Shown here: positions 25,233 through 33,674 of the stretch, piece by piece
How positions within the stretch are numbered: position 1 is the stretch's first letter
How the letters are laid out: every line of letters begins with the position of its first letter
Virus record (IMG/VR): IMGVR_UViG_3300023174_000203
Location: 1 to 55,683 of that record
Length of the DNA: 55,683 bases
From: a virus
Direction: 5' to 3' (one strand)
Made by a program: the position numbers and the translations under genes
The notes under the pieces: model-generated
Seen by the model: only the letters and a program-made list of their open reading frames with translations
Told to the model about the DNA's origin: nothing
The model's database searches: none

Positions 25233-25703
25233 TTATGCTGCTAATACAAACTTCAATCTATCTGCTGCATATGAAGCAGCAAATGCGTTTGGTTTTACCA
25301 TTGGTTCCACGTTGCATGTACCTTTAATATAACCAATTGCTTGTTGTACTACACAAGAAGATCCATAACGTTGATCTAGATTAATATCAAGATGAACTTC
25401 AACATGACGATCTTCTATTACATCTGCTAGTTTATGGAACATCTCTGATACTTTATAAACTTCTTGCATTAACCGTAAAGTTGGTTTATCTTTACGTTGA
25501 TCATAATCTCTTTCACGTTTAAAGTCACCAAATATTTTACATCCATGACAACCATCAATATGAATTACTACAGCAACAGTATAATCTGCATACCAAACTC
25601 CATTGATCCTTGAACGCTCTGAATCAGCGCCCAAATATATCTTTGTTTCCGGAGATTGTGCTAAAATGAAAGCTTTAACTTCTTCTATGTTTATATTTTT
25701 CAT
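25233..25703 (-). CDS. RNase H-fold protein (YkuK/DUF458-like)
   Basis: 156 residues. IYLGADSE (22-29) provides the first acidic residue of an RNase H-like fold. EVHLDINLDQ (about 102-111) and a late Asp (KPNAFAASYAADRL) give further acidic positions. This matches the DUF458/YkuK family of predicted nucleases, not the T4 RNase H (FEN) family. It is flanked by tRNA-Trp and tRNA-Gly and co-transcribed with both, so a tRNA or RNA processing role is tempting but unproven. Confidence 0.72.
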   Translation of the reverse strand: MKNINIEEVKAFILAQSPETKIYLGADSERSRINGVWYADYTVAVVIHIDGCHGCKIFGDFKRERDYDQRKDKPTLRLMQEVYKVSEMFHKLADVIEDRHVEVHLDINLDQRYGSSCVVQQAIGYIKGTCNVEPMVKPNAFAASYAADRLKFVLAA

Positions 25704-25719
25704 GATAAAGCTTTATGGG

Positions 25720-25790
25720 CTACGATGCACGGACTCGAACCGCGACAGGCAGTTTTGGAGACTGCAGTGCTACCATTACACCACACCGTA
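25720..25790 (-). tRNA. tRNA-Trp (anticodon CCA)
   Basis: 71 nt without encoded CCA (CCC follows). Acceptor stem TACGGTG/CATCGTA with an unusual T1-A72 pair and discriminator G. D stem GTGT/GCAC, anticodon stem GCAGT/ACTGC around CTCCAAA, and T stem CGCGG/CCGTG with loop TTCGAGT. Promoter +1 falls about four bases upstream of its 5' end. Confidence 0.9.
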
Positions 25791-25800
25791 ATTCTCTTTT

Positions 25801-25830
25801 ATTATATCAAGACTTCATTATAAAGTACAC
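25801..25830 (-). promoter_or_regulatory. early/middle-type promoter of tRNA-Trp operon
   Basis: GTGTAC (25825-25830), 18 bp, TATAAT (25801-25806). It starts transcription almost at the tRNA-Trp 5' end and would continue through the RNase H-like gene and tRNA-Gly. Confidence 0.85.
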
Positions 25831-25838
25831 AAAAATTA

Positions 25839-26459
25839 TCAAAGTTTCTTATAAGAAGCTTTTCGTTGCCCTTTTTTCACTAATTGCCAATTATCATTTA
25901 GTAAATACTCTTCAACTTTATCATGATTATATTCTAATATGTCATCAAATACGAACATTGCTCCAGGAGACACTCTTGTTTTAAAGAAGTCAATCTCAGG
26001 ATATAGAATATGAGAAGCATGAGGACCATCAAAATGAACTAATGCATATTGATTGATAATCTGCTTATACTCATTATAGATGGGAACACCATCACCAAAA
26101 CGTTTAAAGAACTCTGTATCTTCCATTACAAAGAATAGAACATTAACAGGATGTTCTTGATACATGGCGTAGATATTCTTCAAACAATCATTGCGCATTT
26201 GGTTATGATAGTCTTGATGAATAATCTCACCTTCATCTCCACGAGGATAATCAATATTACCATATGGATCTACACAAATGTGTGTTCTATTTAGATCATC
26301 GTTACTAAAACAACCTTCGATAATCATCTTAGAGCCACCACCACGCCGAACTCCCAATTCACATGTCATTCCAGGAACACCTTTAATTGCACTAGCTGCT
26401 TCAAAAAGTGTTTCATACTCCAAGCTATCACCTGGAAGATCTACAATATTCAAATACAT
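25839..26459 (-). CDS. class I SAM methyltransferase (TylF/macrocin-type)
   Basis: 206 residues. CELGVRRGGGSKMI (about 33-46) is the SAM-binding glycine loop, CVDPYGN (about 62-68) the acidic motif II region, and LVHFDGPHAS plus FVFDDILEYN supply the metal/base residues typical of TylF-like sugar O-methyltransferases. It probably methylates a hydroxyl on a sugar or small molecule. It is the last gene of the long operon that contains the sugar locus, which fits tailoring of a glycosyl group. GGAG precedes the ATG. Confidence 0.78.
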   Translation of the reverse strand: MYLNIVDLPGDSLEYETLFEAASAIKGVPGMTCELGVRRGGGSKMIIEGCFSNDDLNRTHICVDPYGNIDYPRGDEGEIIHQDYHNQMRNDCLKNIYAMYQEHPVNVLFFVMEDTEFFKRFGDGVPIYNEYKQIINQYALVHFDGPHASHILYPEIDFFKTRVSPGAMFVFDDILEYNHDKVEEYLLNDNWQLVKKGQRKASYKKL

Positions 26460-26474
26460 AACAAACTCCTATAT

Positions 26475-26867
26475 TTACTTACGTCCAATATTGTACTTAG
26501 TGCACAATTCCCATTCATCTTTTTGCCCATAAGGCAAGATCTTAATATTATTCAATGTTGCTTTTGGTGATTCAATAGCAGATATATTTACTATCTTCAC
26601 CAGTCCCCATTCCTCTAATAATGCAATGATCGTATTACGACGGCCTTTATCTTCATCAGAGAAGTTAGTAGGCTTTCCATCTAATGCGAATAATTCTTTG
26701 AAATGCACGATGTAGTATTTACCTTGCTTATGAAGAATATGGCATGACTGATACAGTCTACGTTCCTTCTTGGCTGCTATACCAATACGAGAAAGAGTTT
26801 CTCTAATTTTAAGAAAGTCATCTTGTTCGTTCAATTTCACTTCAATGAGTGTTTCAACTATGTTCAT
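26475..26867 (-). CDS. regA: RegA translational repressor
   Basis: Binds start regions of early mRNAs and blocks translation. 130 residues. The segments FLKIRETLSRIGIA, LYQSCHILHKQGKYYIVHFK and LLEEWGLVKIV align closely with remembered T4 RegA (122 residues). It is located after gp62 as in T4. GGAG-TTAAAAA-ATG marks the start, which overlaps the gp62 stop by four bases. Confidence 0.95.
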   Translation of the reverse strand: MNIVETLIEVKLNEQDDFLKIRETLSRIGIAAKKERRLYQSCHILHKQGKYYIVHFKELFALDGKPTNFSDEDKGRRNTIIALLEEWGLVKIVNISAIESPKATLNNIKILPYGQKDEWELCTKYNIGRK

Positions 26868-27247
26868 TTTTTAACTCCACCATTTTCCAGTCTTTCTCTT
26901 ATTATTTTTAACTGTTCGGCGGAAAGCAATGACAAAGCAACATCGGCGTTACGGTCATTATAACCATAATAAGTCTTAACTAAATCTCGATCATTGTTTT
27001 CAACCTTCTTAGCCCATTTAGAGAATCTCTTACCGGGCCTAATGATATTTATTAAATAATCAAATTGAAGTTTATTGTCTATCCCATGATGCATATTCAT
27101 CTGGTTTGCATCCATGATTGTATCAGTGAAATAAGATAGAGCTTTATTAGTCAAAAATGGGTTATATTCTTTCTCTAAGGCAGGATCTTCGTTAATAAGA
27201 TTCTTTTTAGTAGAATTAATAGCAGTAACGAAGTCAAATGGACTCAT
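26864..27247 (-). CDS. 62: clamp loader small subunit gp62
   Basis: With gp44 it loads clamp gp45. 127 residues, shorter than T4 gp62 (187), as in other aquatic T4-like phages. The sequence SPFDFVTAIN and the helical DIMDANQMNM region agree with the family. Identity is reinforced by the order gp44-...-gp62-regA. The frame opens at TTG 27256, but ATG 27245-27247 is the normal start with GAGGA upstream. Confidence 0.85.
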   Translation of the reverse strand: MSPFDFVTAINSTKKNLINEDPALEKEYNPFLTNKALSYFTDTIMDANQMNMHHGIDNKLQFDYLINIIRPGKRFSKWAKKVENNDRDLVKTYYGYNDRNADVALSLLSAEQLKIIRERLENGGVKK

Positions 27248-27423
27248 AGACACCAATCCTCAGCAGCATCTTCAGCTAACTGCCGATGGGAATATGTGTG
27301 CTCTCGGTGTAGATTTTTTTCATAGTCTATCATAAGAACTTTATATGATTCTGTTGTAGTATCATATGATACTCTGCATTCTCTTTGGTCTCCAAAGAAA
27401 ACACTTATTTCTGTTCTTGTCAT
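27244..27423 (-). CDS. 59-residue hypothetical protein between gp44 and gp62
   Basis: Starts MTRTEISVFFGDQRECRVS. Short and beta-rich at first, with a helical acidic end. ATG 27421-27423 is preferred over upstream codons because GGTGAG lies before it and the small membrane gene ends eight bases upstream. Its stop overlaps the gp62 ATG. Function unknown. Confidence 0.68.
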   Translation of the reverse strand: MTRTEISVFFGDQRECRVSYDTTTESYKVLMIDYEKNLHREHTYSHRQLAEDAAEDWCL

Positions 27424-27430
27424 AATGATC

Positions 27431-27583
27431 TCACCAATGTCTAATGATTCCTGCAATAATAAAAATATTTGTAACTATATATGTCATTACAATGATTGTC
27501 CTTATTATTGCTATTTGATCTGCTTCACTATCAGTGACGCCATGTTTTTCACCTATTGCTTTTGCCCATAGTCGCCACATCAT
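27431..27583 (-). CDS. 50-residue single-pass membrane protein
   Basis: Read from the minus strand: MMWRLWAKAIGEKHG start, a hydrophilic acidic middle, a hydrophobic segment at about 27-46 and the end IRHW. The ATG overlaps the gp44 TGA (ATGA), so it is coupled to the clamp loader gene. Function unknown. Its position inside the clamp-loader operon is unusual for a membrane peptide. Confidence 0.65.
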   Translation of the reverse strand: MMWRLWAKAIGEKHGVTDSEADQIAIIRTIIVMTYIVTNIFIIAGIIRHW

Positions 27584-28524
27584 TTGAATGCACACTCTAC
27601 CATTATTTCAGTCAAGCATGCTGCGATATTAATTTCTTGGTCTGCAACAAATGCTGCCTTATACTGATAATCTGCTAGGATAAGAACTAACTGAGGAATG
27701 CTTTTAGTCTCTAAAAATTCTGACGAATTATCGTAAAGATCTCTAAAGAATGATGAAGTGTCTACATCAGAATTTTCTCCTACCCATTTACGAACAGAAG
27801 TAAAGTTCTTATCTTTCATATATTTAACAAGAGATTTAATACTTACTTGTTTAATATCAGTAAGGATACCAGAATCAATTTTACCTGTTGCTGAATACCG
27901 TTGAAGTTCATTTAACACCCGACGCCAATCGGGAAAATGTTTCTTAACTACTTCTGCTACAGCTTTAGGATCAAATTTAACACTTTCAGTCTCAAGAATA
28001 TTACATACTAACTTAAAGAAACCACCTGCCATAGCAGTACGTTCTTCTTTAGGAATAGTAAAGTCTACAACAGAACACCGAGATTGCAGTGGATCAATGA
28101 TCTTATTCTTGAAGTTACAAGTTAAAATAAATCCACAGTTTTTACTAAACTCTTCCATGAAATTACGAAGAGCTGGTTGAGTTGAATTAGGATTTAAATA
28201 ATCTGCTTCATCAAGTATAACATATTTACGCCCTCCCACAAATGACACAGTGGACGCAAAGTTCTTGATCTCTACACGAAGAGTATCGATATTACCATTC
28301 ATCGAACCATTGATGATGATATAGTCGCAACCAAGCTCCTCAAGCATGGCACGAGCAACTGTAGTTTTACCTACACCCGCTTTACCACACAAGAGAAGAT
28401 TAGGAACATTTTTTTGATCGACGAATTGCTGAAATACTGATTTAAGATTTGCTGGAAGAATCGTCTTATCAATAGTCTTAGGACGATACTTCTCTACCCA
28501 CAAAAAGTGGTCACGTACATTCAT
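27580..28524 (-). CDS. 44: clamp loader large subunit gp44 (AAA+)
   Basis: 314 residues. Walker A GKAGVGKTT (47-55), Walker B ILDEAD (103-108), sensor-1 LTCN (about 134-137) and the SRC arginine-finger motif (148-150). The C-terminal collar is helical. The length matches T4 gp44 (319). It forms the ATPase ring of the loader with gp62. Confidence 0.96.
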   Translation of the reverse strand: MNVRDHFLWVEKYRPKTIDKTILPANLKSVFQQFVDQKNVPNLLLCGKAGVGKTTVARAMLEELGCDYIIINGSMNGNIDTLRVEIKNFASTVSFVGGRKYVILDEADYLNPNSTQPALRNFMEEFSKNCGFILTCNFKNKIIDPLQSRCSVVDFTIPKEERTAMAGGFFKLVCNILETESVKFDPKAVAEVVKKHFPDWRRVLNELQRYSATGKIDSGILTDIKQVSIKSLVKYMKDKNFTSVRKWVGENSDVDTSSFFRDLYDNSSEFLETKSIPQLVLILADYQYKAAFVADQEINIAACLTEIMVECAFK

Positions 28525-28547
28525 AATATAAAATCCTCAAAGAGTTA

Positions 28548-28841
28548 CTACAAAGAACCTGCGCCTGCAATCTGGATACCTGAACCAAACATATGATTAT
28601 ACTTATTTAGCAGGTCAGTATTGGGTTCATACTGCATTATAACATGTTCTTGCTTTAAAGTAAACTGATCTTTTTCCGCGTAAGGCGCATAAGGAATTAA
28701 GTAAAGTTGCATTTTACTATCCTGTGTAGGAGCCATATGAATATTAGCAGGATTGTCGATTATAATTCCAGCAAAATCATTAGCTACAATTTTACCGATA
28801 AGTTCTTCACCTGTAATTAATTTTAAAATTTGAACTGTCAT
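28548..28841 (-). CDS. small Sm-like phage protein, copy A
   Basis: 97 residues. The opening ILKLITGEELIGKIV and IIIDNPANI matches FTLNTGDDIIAEML and IILKNPLTI of the protein at 41786-42196, so the two are paralogues of an Sm-like beta-barrel type. RNA or protein binding is possible. GGAG-TTTTG-ATG makes 28841 the start, overlapping the gp45 stop as TGATG. Confidence 0.7.
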   Translation of the reverse strand: MTVQILKLITGEELIGKIVANDFAGIIIDNPANIHMAPTQDSKMQLYLIPYAPYAEKDQFTLKQEHVIMQYEPNTDLLNKYNHMFGSGIQIAGAGSL

Positions 28842-29494
28842 CAAAACTCCGATTCCGCCTCAACGGCAATATAGTATTCAATATCCTTGCTAATAAATTT
28901 AGCAAGACCTTGTGTGAGTGTTACATGATATGAATCAGGAATCATCTTTAGATTTTCTGCGTGAATGATTCCTCTAAAGGCAGTTTCACAATCACCAACA
29001 AATTCACTAAATGCATTACCAGTAGGATTCTTATGATTAATCGCTTGCACTTGAACTTCACCGTCTTTGCTTGTGACTGCAAGTTCAGGAAGTTTAAAAG
29101 TTCCCATTGCTTTCATTACTCGAGAAAGAACATCAGATGGAAGATCAAACTCGTATACAGTTTCAGGCAGTTTAAGTTTATCGAGTGAAGGTGGTTTTAC
29201 AATGTTATCTTCATTTCCATAGATATAAACTACTTTACTACGACCTGATTGAATAGTAACAGAGCGTGTACCAAAATCAAGTTCAGGTTCATTGAACAAT
29301 GATAGAGCGCCTAAAAATTCAGAAAGATCGTAGATTGCAAAGTCTTGAGGAAAGGAAATATCTAATTTAGCAGTGGCGATCACCGCTTTTCCAGGAGAGA
29401 TGGTGGATAGAATATTTCCTTTTTTAAAGACTAAAGACGGGTTGATCGTCGAAAAATTACGAAGGACCTGCACAGTTCGAGTATCAAGTTTCAT
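28841..29494 (-). CDS. 45: sliding clamp gp45
   Basis: Trimeric processivity clamp and, in T4, the activator of late transcription with gp55 and gp33. 217 residues, close to T4 gp45 (228). It has repeated beta-alpha clamp topology, with AIYDLSEFLGALSLF and SRVMKAMGTFKLPEL segments typical of the family. It is placed directly before gp44 in transcription order, as in T4. Confidence 0.93.
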   Translation of the reverse strand: MKLDTRTVQVLRNFSTINPSLVFKKGNILSTISPGKAVIATAKLDISFPQDFAIYDLSEFLGALSLFNEPELDFGTRSVTIQSGRSKVVYIYGNEDNIVKPPSLDKLKLPETVYEFDLPSDVLSRVMKAMGTFKLPELAVTSKDGEVQVQAINHKNPTGNAFSEFVGDCETAFRGIIHAENLKMIPDSYHVTLTQGLAKFISKDIEYYIAVEAESEF

Positions 29495-29510
29495 AATATA
29501 TTACTTCCTT

Positions 29511-30416
29511 TCATTTGGGTTCTGCAAACACATATAGATTACCACCTTGATATGTATGCCACGGGACACAATACATGGTGATATTTGTTTTCGTTAATTC
29601 AGGGAATGTGTTGATAAACCAATTTAGATTATCAATACTACCATTAAATTCACATTGAAATAAAATTAGCCAATCGCAAGCACCAACTTTCTTGATGATT
29701 CTTTCACGATACTCAATCTGAGTTTCACTAAATGAATGTGTTCCTATTAGAAGAACTTTCTTTCCAGTAAAATCAGGAAGTTGATCGATATCACTTGCTG
29801 TTTTAATATCAGCAAGATCTTCATTGTAGTACTTAACGATCTTAGTCATAGGATCAAAGTCTACATCCCAATACTCACCTTTGAATCCATGTAGATGAAT
29901 GAGTCTTGCTAACTCACCCATACCACCGCCAATTTCAATGATCACATCATAATCACTGATCTTTTTACCAGTTTCTTTTTCATACTTAACTATATTATGA
30001 AGTTTGATTGGCTGAAGATAGTTAGTAGTTACTGAATTATCTTTATCACCAACTTTAATAGAAAAGTTATAGGTAGTTCTTTCATTGAAACCATTCCTAT
30101 ATCCTCTATCAGTTTCTTCTAGCATCTTAATATATGTAAGTTTACTTTCATCTGAATTAGTTGAAAGCATTTCCCATGTATCTCTTAGATAAGCAGTTGA
30201 TAAACGATGCATTTCCTCTGATGCTTGTACAAAGATAGGAACACGATAGATGATTGCTTCATCTTTAAATCCATACAACCGTTTCTCATCAGCAAATACC
30301 TGCTCAAAAAGAGCAGGTACCTTTTCCCAATATTGAGGATCATCTTGAGCAGGATATTGTGCAAGAATTGGATCAATGATCTCCAAATCTTGATTTGTGT
30401 TATATACAAAATCCAT
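29511..30416 (-). CDS. putative sugar O-methyltransferase
   Basis: 301 residues. An N-terminal helical part is followed by a Rossmann domain with DVIIEIGGGMGELARL (about 165-180), WDVDFDPM and LIGTHSFSE, the arrangement of phage-encoded putative sugar O-methyltransferases using SAM. It sits directly after a glycosyltransferase gene and in the same operon as GalE and Glf, so a sugar acceptor is a reasonable inference. The DNA modification or a surface glycan could be the substrate. Confidence 0.72.
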   Translation of the reverse strand: MDFVYNTNQDLEIIDPILAQYPAQDDPQYWEKVPALFEQVFADEKRLYGFKDEAIIYRVPIFVQASEEMHRLSTAYLRDTWEMLSTNSDESKLTYIKMLEETDRGYRNGFNERTTYNFSIKVGDKDNSVTTNYLQPIKLHNIVKYEKETGKKISDYDVIIEIGGGMGELARLIHLHGFKGEYWDVDFDPMTKIVKYYNEDLADIKTASDIDQLPDFTGKKVLLIGTHSFSETQIEYRERIIKKVGACDWLILFQCEFNGSIDNLNWFINTFPELTKTNITMYCVPWHTYQGGNLYVFAEPK

Positions 30417-30417
30417 A

Positions 30418-31368
30418 TTATTTCTTCTTTATCTTTTCAATGTCTGCAGTTGCAGATGCACCAATAGAAGCAAGATCAGCAAGCGATCCACCAAATACAT
30501 AACTACCAACGTGCTGCAGTTTCATCCAAGGATTCAACCATACTTTTAGACCAGCGTTTTGTGCGTAGTAACAGAACATATAATCTTCTGATAGATAACG
30601 CTTAGAAGATGTTTTTTCTGCTTCAAGCATTGTCTGTGCACGCTTTACTAATGCTTCAGGTTTTTCACCATTAGCAAGATCTTCCATCAAACGATGCACA
30701 TCATCAAAAGTATAACCACGATCGATAACACAATCAAAGTAAGCATGAATTTCACGTGAACCATCAAATGCTTCTGTACGTACATGATCAGGTTTATACG
30801 AAAGAGAAGGATATGCTTTTTCTATAGTTTCAAACGTAGAACGACGGATCATCATGAATCCAGTTCCACCTTCACGCACTTCAACTGGTTGATTGATAGG
30901 GATTTCGTTCTGACCACTCTTAGGATTAAATACATAATCACCAACGTAGCGCTCTAAAACATTAGCATCATTATCAGCAACACCCTTATCTACTGCTTGC
31001 TTGATCTTTTCCCATGAGATACACTTCTTAGGATATGGTCCACACATAACATCATATTCAGTTTCATCTCCCATCAAAGCAAGCATCGCAACTACGTCTT
31101 GAGCAGAGAATCCAATATCACTATCAATGAACATCATGTGAGTTGCATTTGAACGCAAGAACTCATCAGCACAATAGTTACGTGCACGAGTAATCAACGA
31201 TTCATTGAATAAGAAATAGAATTGAAGTTGAATACCATAGTTAGTACATAGCGCAGAAAGATCTGCGATTGAACGAGTGAACATACCTGCACATTGTCCA
31301 CCATACATAGGTGCTGATACAAACAATTTACGTTTGCGCAGCTCATCAGTTGAGATTTTAATCTCCAT
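30418..31368 (-). CDS. GT-A-type glycosyltransferase
   Basis: 316 residues. LFVSAPMYGGQCAGMF (15-30) and THMMFIDSDIGF (76-87) give the nucleotide-sugar and DxD metal motifs of GT-A enzymes. A later conserved region (REGGTGFMMIRRSTFE) resembles other phage GT-A proteins. It transfers a sugar from an NDP donor. The acceptor is unknown, but the neighbours are a UDP-Galf pathway and a hydroxymethylcytosine gene. GGAG lies before the ATG. Confidence 0.8.
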   Translation of the reverse strand: MEIKISTDELRKRKLFVSAPMYGGQCAGMFTRSIADLSALCTNYGIQLQFYFLFNESLITRARNYCADEFLRSNATHMMFIDSDIGFSAQDVVAMLALMGDETEYDVMCGPYPKKCISWEKIKQAVDKGVADNDANVLERYVGDYVFNPKSGQNEIPINQPVEVREGGTGFMMIRRSTFETIEKAYPSLSYKPDHVRTEAFDGSREIHAYFDCVIDRGYTFDDVHRLMEDLANGEKPEALVKRAQTMLEAEKTSSKRYLSEDYMFCYYAQNAGLKVWLNPWMKLQHVGSYVFGGSLADLASIGASATADIEKIKKK

Positions 31369-31649
31369 TATTTACTCTCCTTTTTATTTTCACTTTGATC
31401 GTGAACATGTAATTGCAAAATTGCGTAATGAATTATCTTCATCAGGTCTTTACGCGCTTCACCTGATTTTTTTCCATACCTACCTGAATATTTTTGAATG
31501 CAGCCGATGTTGAATCCTGTGCCATGACCTGTTGCGATGATTAAATCCATTGGTTGAACTTCATCGCCGTAGTGTGCACCATAGCAGGCATTGACGTAGT
31601 CGGTTATTTCTTTTATATACTTGTCTTCATTAAACCGATACTTGCTCAT
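31368..31649 (-). CDS. DUF3310-like small protein
   Basis: 93 residues. The pattern GFNIGCIQKYSGRYGKKSGE followed by DLMKIIHY corresponds to the DUF3310 type (Y..G...KY..R...K.G...DL.K...Y) that occurs widely in phages and is sometimes called nucleotide kinase-like without proof. It lies between two sugar genes and overlaps the glf end by 20 bases. Confidence 0.75.
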   Translation of the reverse strand: MSKYRFNEDKYIKEITDYVNACYGAHYGDEVQPMDLIIATGHGTGFNIGCIQKYSGRYGKKSGEARKDLMKIIHYAILQLHVHDQSENKKESK

Positions 31650-32664
31650 GATCTATAACTTTCTTCAAATAATTATGTGCTACACTTAAAGCAGAAGAAA
31701 CTGCTTGGTGCATATCAATGTAAACATACATTCCACATCGCCCGATAAATGTCATCTTAGGATGTTTAATCGCGGCATATAGTTTATATATCTCCCTGTT
31801 CGTGCCCGATAGATCTTTTACAGGATAATATCTTTCCATATTATTTGTACGATAGTCACAAGGTTCTTCATACGTGAGAGTTGTCATTTCAGGATTATGC
31901 CCATGATTAGGAATATTCTTCCATTCTGTCATTCGAGTATAAGGGCCATGATGCGTAAAATTTACTGTTGTCGTAGGAAGAATTCTTGGAGCAGGAATAT
32001 CGACATGATGGAACTTGATTGAACGGTAAGGTAATTCTCCATGACAGTAGTCATGATAGACATCAATTGGCATCGAATTAAAAATGTGGTCATAATCTTT
32101 CTCCATTGATTTATCAAAAGATGTTCCTAATGATACAGTGATACCTTCCCAATCAAGCATATTAGAGATAAGAGCAGTATACCCATCTCTTGGTATCGCT
32201 TGATATTCATCATCAGGAAAATAGTATTCATTAAAGTCATTTCTAATTGGTACACGATTTATAATTGATGGATCTAATTCTTCAATATCCATTCCCCACA
32301 TCTTTTTAGTGTATGGGCGAATAAAGATATCAACGATATTATCTTCACCAACAATATCTTTTGTAGCACGATTAACTGGCAATGTAACATAATCACCATT
32401 GCTTAATAGAGCTTTTACTTTATGCTTATATGGAATCCACTCAGTGAATCGTCCTAGATAATCATAAACCTTTTTATTGTTTGTATGAAATAGATGAGGG
32501 CCATACGCATGCATTCTAATTTTATGGTCATTTACAAAATCATATGCATTACCTGCAATGTGATAACGCTTATCAATGATAGTTACATTATGACCAGCTT
32601 CAGCAAGTTCTCTAGCAATTACAGCACCAGAGAATCCTGCTCCAACTACTAAGATTTTAGACAT
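31630..32664 (-). CDS. glf: UDP-galactopyranose mutase
   Basis: Converts UDP-Galp to UDP-Galf with reduced FAD. 344 residues: dinucleotide-binding GAGFSGAVIA (8-17), YGPHLFHT (54-61), the TRMTEWK segment near 240 and the C-terminal IGRCGMYVYIDMHQAV near 310, all characteristic of Glf. The length is close to bacterial enzymes (about 370). It is the only known route to galactofuranose donors, so a galactofuranosyltransferase is expected nearby. Confidence 0.93.
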   Translation of the reverse strand: MSKILVVGAGFSGAVIARELAEAGHNVTIIDKRYHIAGNAYDFVNDHKIRMHAYGPHLFHTNNKKVYDYLGRFTEWIPYKHKVKALLSNGDYVTLPVNRATKDIVGEDNIVDIFIRPYTKKMWGMDIEELDPSIINRVPIRNDFNEYYFPDDEYQAIPRDGYTALISNMLDWEGITVSLGTSFDKSMEKDYDHIFNSMPIDVYHDYCHGELPYRSIKFHHVDIPAPRILPTTTVNFTHHGPYTRMTEWKNIPNHGHNPEMTTLTYEEPCDYRTNNMERYYPVKDLSGTNREIYKLYAAIKHPKMTFIGRCGMYVYIDMHQAVSSALSVAHNYLKKVIDHEQVSV

Positions 32665-33674
32665 AGATTAAGCTCCGCCTTTTGTGTTTCTTTATTGAGA
32701 GGGTGTATTCTATATAGCGCTTCTCTCTGTGCTGCTGCCAAATCTTCGAGTTCTTTATCACACATATCAACAAGATCTTTTGCTTTTATATCTGCAAGCG
32801 TTTCATCTTCATAGTAAATAAACATCTCATCTGGATCACCAATAAGAATAGATCCCGCATCTGCAACTTGAAGAGGTCTTGCTCTCCACCAACCAGATCC
32901 TGCATGAAAATATCCAGGCATTAAGATACCCCAATGTTCTGCATAGATATTTACCATCACGTCTTCAGTTACACGATCTTGACCATCTTTTCGTGAACCA
33001 TATTTCATCAAAGGCCAATCATTATCATTAATACCTTGTGCTTTAAGCCACTTCTTTGTTTTATCTTGAATTAATCCTGCAAAATTAAATATACGTTGTT
33101 TAGGTTCAACAACAAGATTATTTGGTTTACGATTGAGATGATAAGGATTTGGGTTATACGTAAATATTTTATCGCGTGGATAATCTAATAGAAGAGTAGG
33201 ATCACCACCACGAAATGCAGAGATTAATAGATTATTAGTTTTAGATTGAATAAGATCCAATGCTTCAACAAAATCTTTTTCCCATTCAGTTACATTTTCT
33301 GGGATATTGGTATGACTTTCAAGAACGTATTTTCGAAATAGTTTTTCGGGGTCTCTAAGCGCGAGCAATCCTGAGTAGATACTATCAGTTTGCCAGTCAT
33401 CAAATGCAAGAGTACAGTCTCTTCTTCTAGCAATCGTATAGAGCGCGTTATATACATAAGCAGCGAAACCTGAAGGATTGTGAATATACACAATAACTTT
33501 GTCGTATTTGTCAAGATTTTCTCCAATATCTACAACTCGCTGCTCTACTTCATGTCCCATATCACGGAGACAACGAATTAAACTATAATGTGATGGAACA
33601 ACTTTAAGCTGTTGACTTGCATAGAAGTCTTCAGTGCACTGCAGCTTATTCATTCCTGTGATTAGTATTTTCAT
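32649..33674 (-). CDS. GT-B-like glycosyltransferase (candidate DNA glycosyltransferase)
   Basis: 341 residues. The N-terminal half has KILITGMNKLQCT and VVPSHYSLIRCLRDMGHEVE. The C-terminal half has GWWRARPLQVADAGSILIGD, the donor-binding Glu/Asp-Gly region of a two-domain GT-B fold. Its start overlaps the galE stop (ATGA) and its end overlaps glf by 16 bases, so it is tightly coupled with both UDP-Galf enzymes. Action on 5-hydroxymethylcytosine is inferred from the adjacent gp42. Confidence 0.75.
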   Translation of the reverse strand: MKILITGMNKLQCTEDFYASQQLKVVPSHYSLIRCLRDMGHEVEQRVVDIGENLDKYDKVIVYIHNPSGFAAYVYNALYTIARRRDCTLAFDDWQTDSIYSGLLALRDPEKLFRKYVLESHTNIPENVTEWEKDFVEALDLIQSKTNNLLISAFRGGDPTLLLDYPRDKIFTYNPNPYHLNRKPNNLVVEPKQRIFNFAGLIQDKTKKWLKAQGINDNDWPLMKYGSRKDGQDRVTEDVMVNIYAEHWGILMPGYFHAGSGWWRARPLQVADAGSILIGDPDEMFIYYEDETLADIKAKDLVDMCDKELEDLAAAQREALYRIHPLNKETQKAELNLCLKS

